DNA of 64,000 nucleotides. Source: Quercus robur (Eukaryota; Streptophyta; Magnoliopsida; Fagales; Fagaceae). The stretch lies in NCBI RefSeq assembly GCF_932294415.1, contig NC_065535.1, forward strand, positions 13,783,282 to 13,847,281, written 5' to 3'. The translations under genes and the position numbers were made by a program. The notes under the pieces are model-generated. The model saw only the letters and a program-made list of their open reading frames with translations, was not told the origin of the DNA and did no database searches. Shown here piece by piece: positions 35,311 to 47,958 of this stretch (positions are counted from its first letter, which is position 1; each line of letters starts with the position of its first letter).

Positions 35311-35910
35311 TTATAAAATAGTTTTTGCCTTTAACATTGCTAAAAAACAGTTACACATCCGGTTTTAACCCAAATCTAGTCTAAACCCACTTTCCATTCC
35401 AATCAAACTCACCACAATCTTCCAAAGGGTTTGAGCCCTAAACCCAATCCAAATATTTGTTGGAGGACCTCGATTCTCCCAAAATCACTCTATCCACATT
35501 GGTTTCTTCCTCAACTCAACATAACAGTTTATGCTCCCCCATATTGCGAACTTGGAATCCCATTCGAGTTCTCCAAAGTGGCCTAAATGTCCTCACCATT
35601 GCTTCTACATTCAGGGTCCTTCTAATCATGAACTTGGAGCAACTATGTGGAACTTGTGCTTTCATGGCCAAATCGACCTTGCACCCTTCCTTTTTAGATA
35701 AGGAAAGTTTTTTCCATCTTTTAGTAAACAACTCCATGATAACACGCCTCCTCCTCTTTGACTGTACTAGGATAAAACACAAACTTCTCCTTCCTAAGAT
35801 GCTACACAAAGACAAACAAACTCCGACCCATGAGGGGGGAAAATGATTTTACTAAAACCTAAGTTTTGCCCCACCAGTTCCTAGGTTAGAGGGAAATTAG
35901 TATAGACTAT

Positions 35911-36055
35911 CACTTAAGGGAGAGGATTAGCTGCAACCTTGTATGCATCAATTGATGCATATAGGGTAAGGTGACAGTTAAAGAAGTGACAAGTGTCTAA
36001 GGATCATGCAACAATTGCTGCATACAAGGTTGCAACAAATCCTCTCCCATCACTT
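35911..36055. repeat. Inverted repeat, ~45-nt arms, ~45-nt loop
   Basis: The left arm (about 35911-35960) and right arm (about 36005-36055) are reverse complements with few mismatches. Both contain GCAACCTTGTATGCA and GGGAGAGGATT in the corresponding orientation. It could be a foldback element or a hairpin RNA source. Confidence 0.7.
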
Positions 36056-37217
36056 GAACACAGATAGTTTAGCTGGAAGAGGTTGCCACTTCCAACCTTC
36101 ATATTATAAATAGTGAAATTTAAACTTGAAAAAGGTAGCCAATCCCACATGGGATGCTGCCGAAAAAAAAAAAAAAAAAATTGTTCTCTCAAATTAATTA
36201 TCTCACATTCTCGTGCATTCTACTAAGATGTACCATCAATTTATCACATTTATTAAAAACATCTCTTCTTTCAATATCAAGATATACCAATAAGGTAATT
36301 ACCAATGTAGTGTTGGGAAAATATAAGAATTTATTAAGTCCACCAGAAGACTACTGAAGTGATCCTCCTTACTCCTCCCAACCAATAAAACACCGCCACC
36401 TATGCAAGTGTGAAATCACTTGTGGTTTTCTTTTTATTATTATTTTTTTTCTTGCTGATTAGGAAACTAACAAACCTCATTTGCATAGGTAACAATGTTT
36501 TATTGGTTGAGAGGATGGCTTCAACAATGCATTTGGTAGATCTAATAATTTATTGGAAAATAGAGTACATCTTACACTTAATAATTGCGCTTACCTATGT
36601 AACTTTTTTTTTTCCTTTGGAATCTTTGAAAGCAGAAAAATAAATTATATCACTTTCGTTAGTATAGACTTAATGATTTCATAATTCTAAAAAACCGTTA
36701 TTCACCATATAAAGCCATTAACTATTTATATATAATGAAAAATAGGATTGTACCACCCTTAATATGATCATAAAATTCGATTTGTGAAACATTTCCATCG
36801 ATCATAAGTAGGATCCTGATTTTAAAGACCTTATTTATATATAAATTCCTCATGAATATGAATTCATTGGTTCCTCAAAAAAAGAAAAAAAAGAATGCAT
36901 TGATCACATGATTGTTACTGTGCGTTTGGCTCTAGTTTAAAAAGCTAACTTATTTTACTATTCAACTTATTTTTGCTACTATTCATGAGTTTCACTGCAC
37001 TTTTTAATATTATTCATAAGTTCCACTATACTATTTCAGGTAACTTTTACCTTTATCTACAGTATTTTCAGTAAAAAGTTTTCAGTTTCAACAAAATAAA
37101 CAGATCTCAAATAGACCTTTAGACATTTTACATCCTTACCAAGAACTCCTTATTTCGATGCAACTACACGAAGCCATTTTAGAAGTATCTCCCTATCATC
37201 AGAACCATTAAAGAGTA

Positions 37218-37277
37218 GTATACAAAGCCACTTCTAGTAGATCAAATACGTATTTGACTAGAAATGGCTTTGTATAC
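37218..37277. repeat. Compact ~59-bp hairpin
   Basis: Outer arms GTATACAAAGCCA and TGGCTTTGTATAC are perfect complements. The inner arms CTTCTAG..TCAAATA and TATTTGACTAGAA pair with a small bulge, leaving almost no loop. Confidence 0.75.
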
Positions 37278-37340
37278 CTTCAGGACACTTTGATGGGAGA
37301 AGGCAAGGTAAATCAAAATGGTTGAGTGTGGAACCCAATA
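37272..37340 (-). pseudogene. Short remnant resembling the 3' end of ornithine decarboxylase
   Basis: GAGAAGGCAAGGTAAATCAA at about 37294 matches GAGAAGGCAAGGTAAGTCAA at the C-terminal end of the decarboxylase gene (about 39177) at 19 of 20 positions. The similarity continues through AAATGG and then GTGTGGAACCCA versus GTGTGAAACCCA. TATACCTTC just outside also resembles the gene's 3' flank. Only about 45-65 bp are recognisable, so this is a fragment of a paralogue or a partial duplication. Confidence 0.4.
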
Positions 37341-38171
37341 ACTGATTTTAATGTTCCAGAATCTACTGATGGAAGTTGGTCATTGTTGTGTCATTCGATT
37401 TTTTTTTTTTTTTTGGGTGTTGAGAAACGTATGGATTTATATGTTAAATCTGTAGAATTTGCATGAATACACCTGCAAAATGAATTTCTCTATCTTGGCC
37501 ATAAGTGTCACTTCGAAGGCTTTTCACAATTCAATAGTAATTGAGGTGGGAGGATTTAAATCTTGCATATTTTTATTGGAAACAATAGAATGTATTAACC
37601 AATTGAGCTTTTGTGTTCCTTTTTTTTTTTTTTTTTTTGAGTTTTACATCAATTTATCATGACCGTTGATGCACATATTTTAGTCATTAAATTGGTTATC
37701 ATATGTTTGCAAAAAAAGAAAAAAAAGAAGAAGAAGAGAGATTATCATATGTAAATTATACGATTTAACAATCTTGATTAGATGCCTTTCTTTCTTCAAT
37801 TAATTTGGATTAAAGTTAATCTATTGAGTTTGAGTTGTGTGTGATTGGTATTGGTTGAAATTATCTGGCCTCTTCGCCAATTGAATAAAGAAATATGAAC
37901 CGTTGCAAATACAATAGTTCCATGAAAGCACTCTCGCAAGTTGCTATTGAAAAATTTTCGAAGTAAATAAAAGACATCACTATCCGTGGGAGCTATTACC
38001 ACCACAAGTTAAGCATAACGTAAAAGTTTTTATTCCATGTTCTTAAATAATAGCCTTACCTTCCGATTTTCTAATTGTCTTATATTTGTCTTTCTTTGGA
38101 AAAGGCGAGAATAATTTTTTACACTTTGTTACATAATTATATATATATATTTTAAATTTGAAAAGAAATTT

Positions 38172-38876
38172 GTGGGGACAGAGAACTTATGATCCGGCCC
38201 ACGCTCTATTAGGGCCCAGGGCCTGTGCTGAGGAAGGTATTTGCCGAGGACGAATAGGGAAAGGCCGAATAGCCTGGGGGCACAGCCGAGGATGACCCTG
38301 TCCTCGGCATTCCAAGACTTCAAAGGGAAGAGAAACATCTCGTTGAAGGCTGCCCCCAAAAAGCCCCCTGAAGAAGAGGCGAGTAGAATGGGACCCACGT
38401 GGGGGTACGGTGTGGAACTGGTTCAAGGTAAATACATTCCCTCTGCATTAAATGTGCCCGCAAACGTCCTAACCATATTAATGAGAAAAGACGCCTGAAT
38501 AGGGTGGTTTCGGTCATCGCAACTAACAAAAAGTAAGGGGAGGCGGCCGATGGGACGGGTACTTAAGTAGGCACCTGCCTGATCAACAAGTGGAGGGCTA
38601 GGATCAACCAAGAAGGGCTATATAATGTAAAGGTTGATGCGCTAAGAAAAGGGGGCTGGGAAAAAAGGCCAAGAACCAGAGCCTCCCAGACCGTATTGAG
38701 GAAAAAGACTCCTCGAAGCGAACATGGCTTACTTTTGTATGAACACCATGGTTATCCACCGACCAGTGACCAAGGCCTAACCTTTCAAATCCACGCTCTA
38801 CAAATGATATTGTTTGGACCCTCTCTACGTACGAGCCCAGTATCATCTTGGGGTCGTCGCGAATTGAGTCCTTACA
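38172..38876 (+). mobile_element. Solo LTR of an element-3-like retrotransposon
   Basis: 705 bp, starting TGTGGGGACA and ending GTCCTTACA, flanked by a perfect target duplication AAATT at 38167-38171 and 38877-38881. The 3' third resembles the element 3 LTR (TCTACAAATGATATTG, ACGTACGAGCCCAGTATCAT). It contains several CCGAGGA/TCCTCGG motifs shared with the other elements. No internal region is present, as expected after LTR-LTR recombination. Confidence 0.85.
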
Positions 38877-39163
38877 AAATTATTTATTGAAAAGTTTTTT
38901 TTTTTTTTTTTAGAATTAATTACAACATGCTGCTAATTCCGCAGTTTGAACCCTTTCTCCTCTGGACCTCCAAATACTTTGTACAAAAGGAGGTGCCAAT
39001 TCAGTTACACGACCTTTGACATCGAAAAGTTTAAATATGAAGCAAGTCAAAACATTTTATAACTAACTTGCTTAAATTTTATTCACTTTCAAGTGCAATG
39101 CATTATTGAAAGATAATAAGCAATTTATACCTTCCAGTCACCGAGATAGCAGTACAAAAGCTA

Positions 39164-40408
39164 CTAATTTGAATCAGAGAAGGCAAGGTAAGTCAAAATG
39201 GAGGAAGTGTGAAACCCATTGAAGTTGGATCCAGACGCCGCCGTATACGCACCCATATTTGGGAACACAAGCCAATCGTTGACTTGTAATTCCGGCAGCT
39301 GGTGACCGGTCAAAACCGTATCAAGCGCATCGCACGTGGGACCAAAAACCGTCGAACTGTATGTCCTAGCTCCTTTGCACGTGGGGTTGGCACGATTTGT
39401 AGTGCATGCGAGAGCCTTGCACGTGATGTTTGCATGGTCATATAGTAGACAGTTCATGGACCCGTATATCCCGTCGTTAATCCAGTACTCTCTGAGCTCA
39501 CCCCTAATACGCTTTCCAATAATGTTAGTGGCCAATGTGAAAGCCGATTCGGCAAAGAACCGGCCTGGTTCGGCAATGACAGTTAAACCTGAATCGTTGC
39601 CAAAATATGATTGTAGAGCCGCTTTCACAGATGAAGACGCTTCACTAAATTGTGTGTTAGGCATAAATCCACCCCCGATGTTCAGCACACGCATCCGAGG
39701 CATGCCAAGCTGTGTAGCTGTATCGAAGGCTGTTTTAGCTGCCGCTATGGCTCGTTGGTAGACACGTGAATTTGTGGCCCCACTCCCAACATGGAAAGAG
39801 ACACCAATTACGGTGAGTCGTGCAGCCTGAACGGCTTGGAGGAGTGGTGCAACCTCTTCAGGAAGTGCACCGTACTTGGGACCTAATGGGCAGCGTGCTC
39901 CACCATCATCTGGAGCTTTGATCCGAATGAGTAAAGCACATTTTGGGTGCCATTTTCGGATCTTCTCGATTTCGTCACTCGAATCAAAAGTTGTTAGGTT
40001 AACGCCAACACTCGCTGCGTATTTGATGTGAGACTCGGCTTTACAAGGATTGGCGAAGATGATCCGATCTGGAGAAACTCCTAGTGCCAAAATGGACTCA
40101 ATCTCGGCTCGACTAGCACAGTCAAAACTTGACCCCATAGCGGCCATGGTGCCGAGGAAAGCTGGGTCTGGATTGCACTTGACAGCATAATAGGGTCGAA
40201 CCACAGGGAGAGCCCGGGTCCACCTATCCATGAGAGTGGTGACTGCACCTAAATCAAGCACGTAAAAGGGTTCTTTGGTTTCTTGTTTGCTGAAAATGAT
40301 GGTTTGAATAAAATCAGTCAATCCATCTTTTGATAAGGCTGTAACCCTCTTACCCCTAACCCCTGGTGTACCCAATATAGTTTGGAGGCTCTTGGAGCTT
40401 GACCCCAT
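39164..40408 (-). CDS. ODC: Ornithine decarboxylase
   Basis: This PLP enzyme converts ornithine to putrescine, the first step of one polyamine route. The intronless frame encodes 414 residues, the usual plant length. The PLP-binding Lys77 sits in [10 protein letters not shown], His206 in FHVGSG, the Gly-rich NIGGGF at 243-248 and EPGRF at 280-284. The catalytic Cys359-Asp360 pair is in FGPTCDALD, and D324 in LYDHA. All residues expected of an active group IV decarboxylase are present. An in-frame ATG 26 codons upstream (40486) would add a hydrophobic stretch. I prefer the ATG at 40408 because a TATA box at 40499-40506 places transcription start near 40470, and related enzymes lack such an extension. 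Retention of His325 favours ornithine over lysine specificity, since lysine/ornithine decarboxylases of alkaloid plants are, from memory, changed at a His in this area. Confidence 0.95.
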   Translation of the reverse strand: MGSSSKSLQTILGTPGVRGKRVTALSKDGLTDFIQTIIFSKQETKEPFYVLDLGAVTTLMDRWTRALPVVRPYYAVKCNPDPAFLGTMAAMGSSFDCASRAEIESILALGVSPDRIIFANPCKAESHIKYAASVGVNLTTFDSSDEIEKIRKWHPKCALLIRIKAPDDGGARCPLGPKYGALPEEVAPLLQAVQAARLTVIGVSFHVGSGATNSRVYQRAIAAAKTAFDTATQLGMPRMRVLNIGGGFMPNTQFSEASSSVKAALQSYFGNDSGLTVIAEPGRFFAESAFTLATNIIGKRIRGELREYWINDGIYGSMNCLLYDHANITCKALACTTNRANPTCKGARTYSSTVFGPTCDALDTVLTGHQLPELQVNDWLVFPNMGAYTAASGSNFNGFHTSSILTYLAFSDSN

Positions 40409-40498
40409 GGCTAGGAATGAGTTAAAGGTGGTAAAAGAGAAAAGGAAAGTAAGAATTATGGTTGGAGAGTTGAGAGAATATATCATAGACTTGAAAGA

Positions 40499-40506
40499 TA
40501 TATATA
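40499..40506 (-). promoter_or_regulatory. TATA box of the ornithine decarboxylase gene
   Basis: TATATATA lies 91 bp upstream of the chosen ATG. A start site about 30 bp downstream would give a leader of about 60 nt and exclude the upstream in-frame ATG. Confidence 0.5.
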
Positions 40507-40509
40507 CTA

Positions 40510-42036
40510 ATTAGGTAGAGAGGGGGGCTTTGGGCATCACCACCACCGACTTGCTATTTGGTGGAAAAAAGGGGACGAGAAAAGAGGTCTATAATTGGGG
40601 GGCGGGAAAAAGAGGTCTATAATTGAGTTATCTTTTGAGCGCAATAGAATCTGCACAAAGTTCCCAAATGGGGTTAATTTGTTTGTAAATAGTAATTTAG
40701 GTTATGTGATCGTTAAAAGGGATTTAGAGTTCAATTTCTGTTTATATAAAAAACTAATTGATATTTTGGTCTGGTAATAAAGAGTTATTATCGGGAGGAG
40801 TGAAGGTTGAAACTCTAAAAAGAAAAAAAAGTGTAGTGAATGTACAAAATAACTTCATTAAATTTGATATAAGAGAGAAGGGAATGGCAAAGGTTGAAAT
40901 GAGAGGGGAATGTGAAATGTTTGATTAATTTAAGAAATACAAAGAATTTTGGGTGGGATTAAAACTCTAGTGGGCCAGCTTGCAGCATTGTAGTATGTTC
41001 GAATTGATTCTGAGTCCTGACCGCGGAAATAACGTGTGAGGAGCGAATTCAAGCTTATGTGTAAAAACCATGATTCCCTTCCCTATCTCAAATCATATCC
41101 CATTTACATTGAGGATGCGTAAAGATGCCAAAAAGTTTTCACACGCCAGGCCAATAAGATATTTTCTTTCTTTGAATCAGAGTTTCATATGTCAGTACTT
41201 ATGTCAATTGTGGTTTTGGTACATTTCATCTCATCGTGAATTCGCCGACACAACTTTTGTTTGTTATAATCTTGAATAAACGTGCGATCCTCTCAGCTGT
41301 ATGCAGTTTTTCAATTTTACATACCAAGTTATTAAAAATAATTCCTTAAGGGTGGTTTTAAGATGTTGATAAGAAGTTTCAAATTCAAAATTTAATAAAT
41401 ATTATGAGATTTTGAAAACTACTAAATTAACCCTAAGATCTCATCATGAATTCATTGACACAACTTTCGTGCCTTAATTGTTGTTATAATTTTGATGTAA
41501 TTAATTGTAAATAATAGAAAAAATATGAATTAGTAAAAAGTGATAAACTATAAAATAACAATTCATAATCTACGGCATCAAAATTGAGAAAAAAGTGTTA
41601 TTGCACAAAAATCGTAAAGACCCTTCTAATTTTGAAAAATTCAACAAACATTTTAGACGGTTTTAGAAAAAAATTGATTAGGAAAACTATGGGATCCTAA
41701 AACAATCGGGTAGGTACGAAAAGGGTACATTCCGGTTGACATAATGAGTGACGTATGAAACTCTAATTCAAAAGAAATAAAATATCTTTCGTTTTATTCG
41801 TTTTAGATAGAAATAAAAGTAAAACTGCTATGAATGTCAAATTGTTAACAAAGTGGTAAAGCCTCCATTCTAGAATTGTCCATTCTTTTATCTCTGTCAA
41901 TGTCTACCCTTTGAATTTAATACGGAATTAGGGATACCAGGGAAAATTATTCAACACTGATCATGACTCATTAACATATGAAAAACGTACGTGTTAATTA
42001 GTAACTAGCATATCAATGTATTTAAAATTAAACATA
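40510..42036. other. Upstream flank of ODC, AT-rich, no gene
   Basis: This probably contains the distal promoter of the decarboxylase gene. I see no coding features or clear repeats. Confidence 0.5.
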
Positions 42037-42041
42037 ATTTT

Positions 42042-42664
42042 TGATAGTGAACTGAAAATTGAATCAACTCCAATTCGTCTATGAGAGTCGTCTAGGTCAA
42101 GAAGACAAGAATGGCTATACCTAGTAGGACGGTTGTCCATAGGCATATGGGTCGTCCATGAGGAAAGCACATGGACGACCTCCGACACTTGGGAAAAAAT
42201 TCCAAAAAGATTTATCTACAAGAGTTAGTGAGTTGAATCGTGTGTTATTATTTCGAGCCATGAGTAAAATCCTAGTTCATCGCTATAACTTCCTACTAAG
42301 TACTTAACTTCCAACGACAGTTATAGAATATAAAATTGAATATTCAAACTCCTATAACAGTTGTGAAAGTTAACCCTGAACCTTCTGACTTCCTCAAATA
42401 TAGGGGAAGTTACGAGACAAGTAACCGCTTCAAGAGCACACTATATAAACACTCATTCACAATAAATGAAGGTAAGTTTGAGACAACTTCCAAAAAGTTG
42501 GAACTCCAGAATTTAAGAGAGAAACTAACTTAAGCATCGGAGGGTTCTTCGCCGGTCCGCTCCAGTCACCTTTGATTGTGTGTTTTTCTTTTCAGACATT
42601 TCAAGCAATTATTAGATCATTGAAGCCCAGAGCATTCAGCCTACTGATTTTCTTCGCATCATCA
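42042..42664 (+). repeat. Element 2 LTR, 5' copy
   Basis: 623 bp, TGATAGTGAAC to CGCATCATCA. It contains a TATATAAA box at 42442-42449, the likely promoter. Pairs with 51676-52178. Confidence 0.88.
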
Positions 42665-42684
42665 GTTGGCGTCGTCTATAGGAA
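42665..42684 (+). other. Element 2 primer-binding site
   Basis: GTTGGCGTCGTCTATAGGAA directly follows the left LTR and is a diverged form of the ATTGGCGCCGTCTGTGGGAA seen in element 3. Confidence 0.65.
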
Positions 42685-42731
42685 GATTAATTTTGTGTTT
42701 TGCAGTTTATCTTTCTCTGACAAAAGGCTGC

Positions 42732-45700
42732 ATGGTTCGGACAAGATCAAGGGCCACTAGCCCAGGCCACTAGGAGAGTAGGGATGCCTCTAGTAATCCC
42801 TACCGTGATCGATAGTCAGCACCTGTCATGTAATCGCCTTCCATCCAATATGTACAGTCCATGGCAGCCACCATGACAAAATTAACCCGTTAGAATCAAG
42901 AGTTGACTAGGGAGATTAGTTTAAGGAGGCAGCACCATGAAAGATATGCGGAAGGACAAGCCCAGAGTCAAAAAGATAGATGAGGAAATGCTAAGCTCGA
43001 AAACCAGTCAAAGGGTACCGCTTCATAAAGGGTGCCGCACTTGGAGAGGGAGATGGATCATATGAGGAAGGCCATGGATGAGATGCGGGAGAACATAAGA
43101 AGGGCGAATCCTGTAGATGATTTAGTTCATCAAATAAACTCTCCTTTCACGGCTTCCATCAACAGTCACCCCTTGCCTCCTAAATTTAAGATGCCTTTCT
43201 TGGACTTATATGATAGAACGCGTGACCCTTTTGATCATATCGCTGCTTTCAAGACTATGATGCACCTTCAAGGGGTTCTAGAAAAGATTATGTGCAGGGC
43301 TTTCCCTACCACCCTCAAAGGGCCAGCACGAGTGTGGTTCAGCAAGATAATTCTGAATACTACGAGTTCTTTCGAAGAATTAAGTAAGCTGTTCGTCAAC
43401 AATTTTATCGGAGGACAAAGACATAAACGTTCCTCGTCTAGCTTGTTAACCATAGAGTAAGGGGAAAATGAAAGCATTGTCCTTCATTACTCGTTTCAAC
43501 AGGGAAGCCCTGATGGTGGATGAGATGGACGACAAGTTGTTATTTGCAGCCTTCCATAATGGAGTTAACTCTGATTTATTCATCCATAAGCTTTATGAGC
43601 AAGAGCCTCAAACCATGGCTGAACTCGTCCATTTGGCCCAAAACTTTATGAATGCAGAAGACGCAATTATAGCTAAGAAGAGGAAGAGAGCCGAGCGAAT
43701 GGAAACAGATCTCCTGCGCCATCCTGAGTAGGGTCCTCATCCAAAGAAAGCACGGATGGGAGAGAAGAAAGATCGAGACAACAAGAAGGCAAGTTCTTTA
43801 GCACGGAGTCAGCAATACACGCCCTTGAACATGCCGCTTGAACAAGTGCATATGCAAATCAAGGATGATCCTTCCTTGAAGTGGCCGGAAAAAATGAAAG
43901 GAGATTCCAACAAGCGTAATAGGAACAAATATTGCCGCTTCTACAAAGATCATGGACATGACACAGACAAGTGTTTTGATTTGAAGCAGCAGATAGAAAA
44001 TCTCATCAGGCAAGGAAAATTGAGAAATTTCTTTGGACGAGATCACAAAGACGAGAAGTTGAAGGGAAAGCTAGAAGAGTCATCATGACCCCCATTTAGA
44101 GAAATAAGAGTTATCATAGGAGGGACCTCGACAGGACAATCTTCCAAGTTAAGAAAGACGTACTTGAAGGTAATGCAAAACGTCCAACTTTCAGGATAAT
44201 CCCCAAGGACGAGGGTAACAGACGAGCAAACCATTACGTTCATAGACGAGGATGCTGAAAGGGTTCACCACCCACATGACGACGCAATCGTCATCACTTT
44301 GCTTATTGGTGATTATACGACCAGAAGGGTGTTGGTGGACAATGGAAGTTCGGTGGATATCTTATATTACCTTGTTTTCCAGCAAATGAGGCTTGGACAA
44401 GATCATCTTCGTCAAGTAAATTCACCCTTGGTAGGATTTGAAGGGATGAAAGTGCAGCCCGTGGGTACCATTACATTACCTGTGGTGGTAGGAGCATATC
44501 CACAACAGATAACCAAAGAAGTAAACTTACTTGTCGTGGACTGTTCGTCGTCATACAATGCTATTATTGGAAGACCGACTTTAAACAGTTGGAAGGCAGT
44601 AACATCTACTTACCATTTGTCTGTTAAGTTCCCAACGGATTACAAAGTGGGTCAAGTGCAAGGAAACCAATTAACCGCCAGAGAATGCTATCTAGCCATG
44701 TTGGCCATGGACAAGCACGTGCAGACGATGAGCATAGTCGAGAGAAGGGTTACCACGGAGCCCATGAAAGCATTGGAAGATGTTCTTTTGGACAAAAGGA
44801 ACCCCAAGAAGTTCACAAGGATTGAAACAAGCATGGAAATGAAGACAAAGCAAGACCTTGTCCATTTTTTAAAGAAGAGCATGGATGTGTTTGCATGGAG
44901 TCACGAGGACATGCCGAGTATTGACCCAAGTGTAATCACCTACCATTTGAACATGTATCATTCTTCCAAGTCTGTGCATCAAAAGAAGAGGGTTTTTGCT
45001 CCCGAACAAGATAAGGCTATTAAAGAGGAAGTCTAGAAGTTGACCATGGCAAAATTTATTCTGGGAAGTTTACTACTCGGACTGGTTGGCCAATGTGGTG
45101 ATGGTCAAGAAAGCTAATGGTAAGTGGAGTATATGCGTGGACTTCATCGATTTGAACAAAGCTTGTCCAAAGGATAGCTATCCGTTGTCACACATTGACC
45201 AGCTAGTGGACTCAACTGCGGGTCATAAATTGCTAAGTTTCATGGACGTCTTCTCAAGCTATAATCAAATATGGATGGACGAGGTAGACTAAGAGAAGAC
45301 ATCTTTCATTACCAGCCAAGGTTTGTTTTGCTACAAGGTGATGCCCTTCAGTTTAAAGAACACGGGAGAAACTTATCAAAGGCTGGTTAACCATATGTTT
45401 CATCCATAGATTGGACGAAATGTGGAAATTTATGTAGATGATATGCTGGTAAAGAGTTTAGACAAGGAAAAGCATTTGGACTACCTTCAAGAGACCTTTG
45501 ATACGCTTAGACGATATAACATGAAGTTGAATCCGAGTAAGTGTGCTTTTGGAGTCTCGTCTGGTAAGTTTCTTGGGTTCATGGTTTCACATAGGGGAAT
45601 TGAGGCGAATCTCAATAAAATCTAGGCAATACTAAATATGGAGCCACCAAGGAACATCAAAGAAGTCCAATCTCTCACTGGACGAGTTGCTGCCCTTAAC

Positions 45701-47958
45701 ATGTTCGTCTCCAAAGCTACTGACAAGTGCTTACTATTTTTTAAGGTTCTTAAGAAGGCATTTGAATGGACGGACGAGTGTCAAAAGGCCTTTCAAGACC
45801 TCAAAGCCTACCTCACAGCAACTCCTCTGCTAAACCTGTCTATACTAGGTGAAGAATTATATTTGTATTTAGCAGTATCCTCGCATGCAGTGAGCTTAGC
45901 GTTGATTAGAGAAGAAGGGAAGATACAAAAGTTGGTTTATTATATAAGCCGAACGCTAAGAGGGGCAGAAAAACGATACCCAATGATGGAAAAGCTAGCC
46001 TTTGCTTTGGTCATGGCTTCTAGGAAGTTAAGGCATTACTTTCAGGCTCATGTCATAATTGTCTTGACAGATCATCCACTAAAGAAGGCGATGAACAAAT
46101 TGGAAGCCACAGGACGACTAATCTAATTGACCATAGAACTCAGCAAGTTTGATGTCAAGTACCAACCAAGAAATGTGATAAAAGCACAGGTATTGACAGA
46201 TTTCATTATAGAGTTCACTCCCAACCAAGGTGAACTAGACGGGGTGGACGAAGCTCAGAGGTGGGTCGTCAATGTGGATGGCTCATCCACGTTATATGCG
46301 GAAGGAATTGGAATTATATTCAAGTCCCCAGAAGGAGATAAGTTGAAATATGCAGCCCGTCTACAATACTAAACCACCAATAATGAAGCTGAATATCAAA
46401 CTTTCCTTAAAGGATTGGAATTGGCTAAGTCCTTAGGGGTGGAGTCAGTAGTCGTCCAAGGGGATTCACAGTTCAATATCAATCAAGTGAATGGAATGTG
46501 TGAAGCTAAGGAAGATCGGATGAAGAAGTATCTAAGTAGGGTAAAGCAGCTTGTCAAAAAATTTAAAGAAGCCAATTTTGTTTAGCTCCCGAGGGAGGAA
46601 AACATGGAAGCAGACGCTTTGGCAAAAGCAGCTTCAGCAGAGGGAGCTATGGACGAGTATGATAAAGTTCAATACATGTTGAGCATGGATCTTTTAGAGT
46701 TACAGTAGGTTGAAGGCGAAGAAAATTGGATGACTCTAATAGTAATTTATCTCAAAGGTGGAAGACTTTCGGAGGACAAGGATGAAGCTAGAAGATTGAG
46801 GATCAAAGTGCCAAGTATGTCCTTATAGACGAGGTATTATATAAAAGGGGCTTCTCTTAACCTTATTTAAGGTACTTAGCTCTGGACGAATCAAACTATA
46901 TGTTGAAGGAAGTTCATGAACGAGCATGTGGAAACCACTTAAGAGCAAGAGTACTAGTCCATAAAGTTGTCCGTACAGGGTACTACTGGCCAACTATTCA
47001 AGTAGATGCGAAGGCTTACATCAAGGTGTGTGACCAATGTCAACGCTTCAGCAACGTCCCCAAGCAGCCATTGGAGTATCTCACCCCGATGATGGCCCCA
47101 TGGCCCTTTGCACAATAGGGATTGGATATCTTGAGTCCTTTTCCCCTTGGAACCAGGCAAATGAAGTTTTTAGTAATAGGGTTTGATTATTTCACTAAGT
47201 GGGTGGAAGCAGAACCCTAGCAAAGATCACACAGCAGAATGTCAAAAATTTCGTTTGGAAGAACATTGTATGCAAGTTTGGGGGTACCTAGGGTATTAAT
47301 ATCAGACAATGGACGACAATTTGACAACATGCTTTTTAGAGACTTCTACGAGCAATTTGGAATCAAGAATCATTATTCCTCATCCTCCCACCCACAAGTA
47401 AATGGTCAAGCAGAAATGGCAAACTGATCCTTATTGAAAATCATGAAGACTCAGCTTGAGGGGGCAAAGGGAGTATGGCCAGACGAGTTACTAGGAGTTT
47501 TATGGGCTTACAAGACGATTGTGAGGACCCCCACAGGAGAAACTCCTTTCAAACTAGCTTATGGAAGTGAAACAGTGATACCTGCAGAAGTGCATATGAC
47601 AAACCACAGGATGATGAAGTATCAGGACAAGGATAACGAGGAGCAACTTTGCCTCAACCTTAATCTGATAGACAAGGTAAGGATGAACGCAGAGCAAAGG
47701 ACAACGAGCTATAAAAACCTCATGGCTAGACAATATGATGCAATGGTCAAATCCAGGCGCTTCAACATTGGAGACCTCATCTTAAAAAGGGTTTCTTTGA
47801 CAACTAGAAATCCAGCCCATGGGAACCTAGGACCTAATTGGGAAGGACCCTATAGGGTTATTAATTGCAAAAGGCAAGGATCAAATTACTTAGAAGCCTT
47901 GGATGGGAGAAAGTTAGAGCACCCTTGGCTTGTCGAGCATTTAAGAAGATATTATTAG
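42732..47958 (+). pseudogene. Element 2 gag-pol, multiple frameshifts and stops
   Basis: The reading frame can be followed in pieces. Gag at 43032-44088 includes PPKFKMPFLDLYDRTRDPFDH and the zinc-knuckle-like CRFYKDHGHDTDKCF. Protease at 44299-45036 includes VLVDNGSSVDILYY. RT at 45086-45625 includes VDFIDLNKACPKDSYPL and active-site YVDDMLVKS. RNase H at 45638-46700 includes VDGSSTLYAEG. Integrase at 46900-47958 includes the CDQCQRF zinc site, ISDNGRQFDN and GQAEMAN. The frame changes near 43460, 45040-45090 and between 46370 and 46900, and stops occur at about 45290, 45408, 45624, 46124, 46370, 47116 and 47425. It ends with EHPWLVEHLRRYY, the usual C-terminus. Confidence 0.88.

Larger units (their letters stand above)
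35311..38171. other. AT-rich intergenic stretch with inverted repeats
   Basis: No gene is supported. It contains an imperfect long hairpin at 35911-36055, a compact hairpin at 37218-37277, and a short piece resembling the 3' end of the ornithine decarboxylase gene at 37272-37340. A 129-codon frame at 35457-35846 and its opposite-strand shadow have no recognised motif. Confidence 0.5.

Noticed and set aside
35457..35846. Open frame of 129 codons with an opposite-strand shadow
   Set aside because: Both strands are open, composition is ordinary spacer, and no motif is recognised.
40409..40486. 26-residue N-terminal extension of ornithine decarboxylase from the upstream ATG
   Set aside because: A TATA box at 40499-40506 would start transcription below this ATG, and relatives begin near the downstream ATG. 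The hydrophobic stretch is unlikely to be a real signal peptide.
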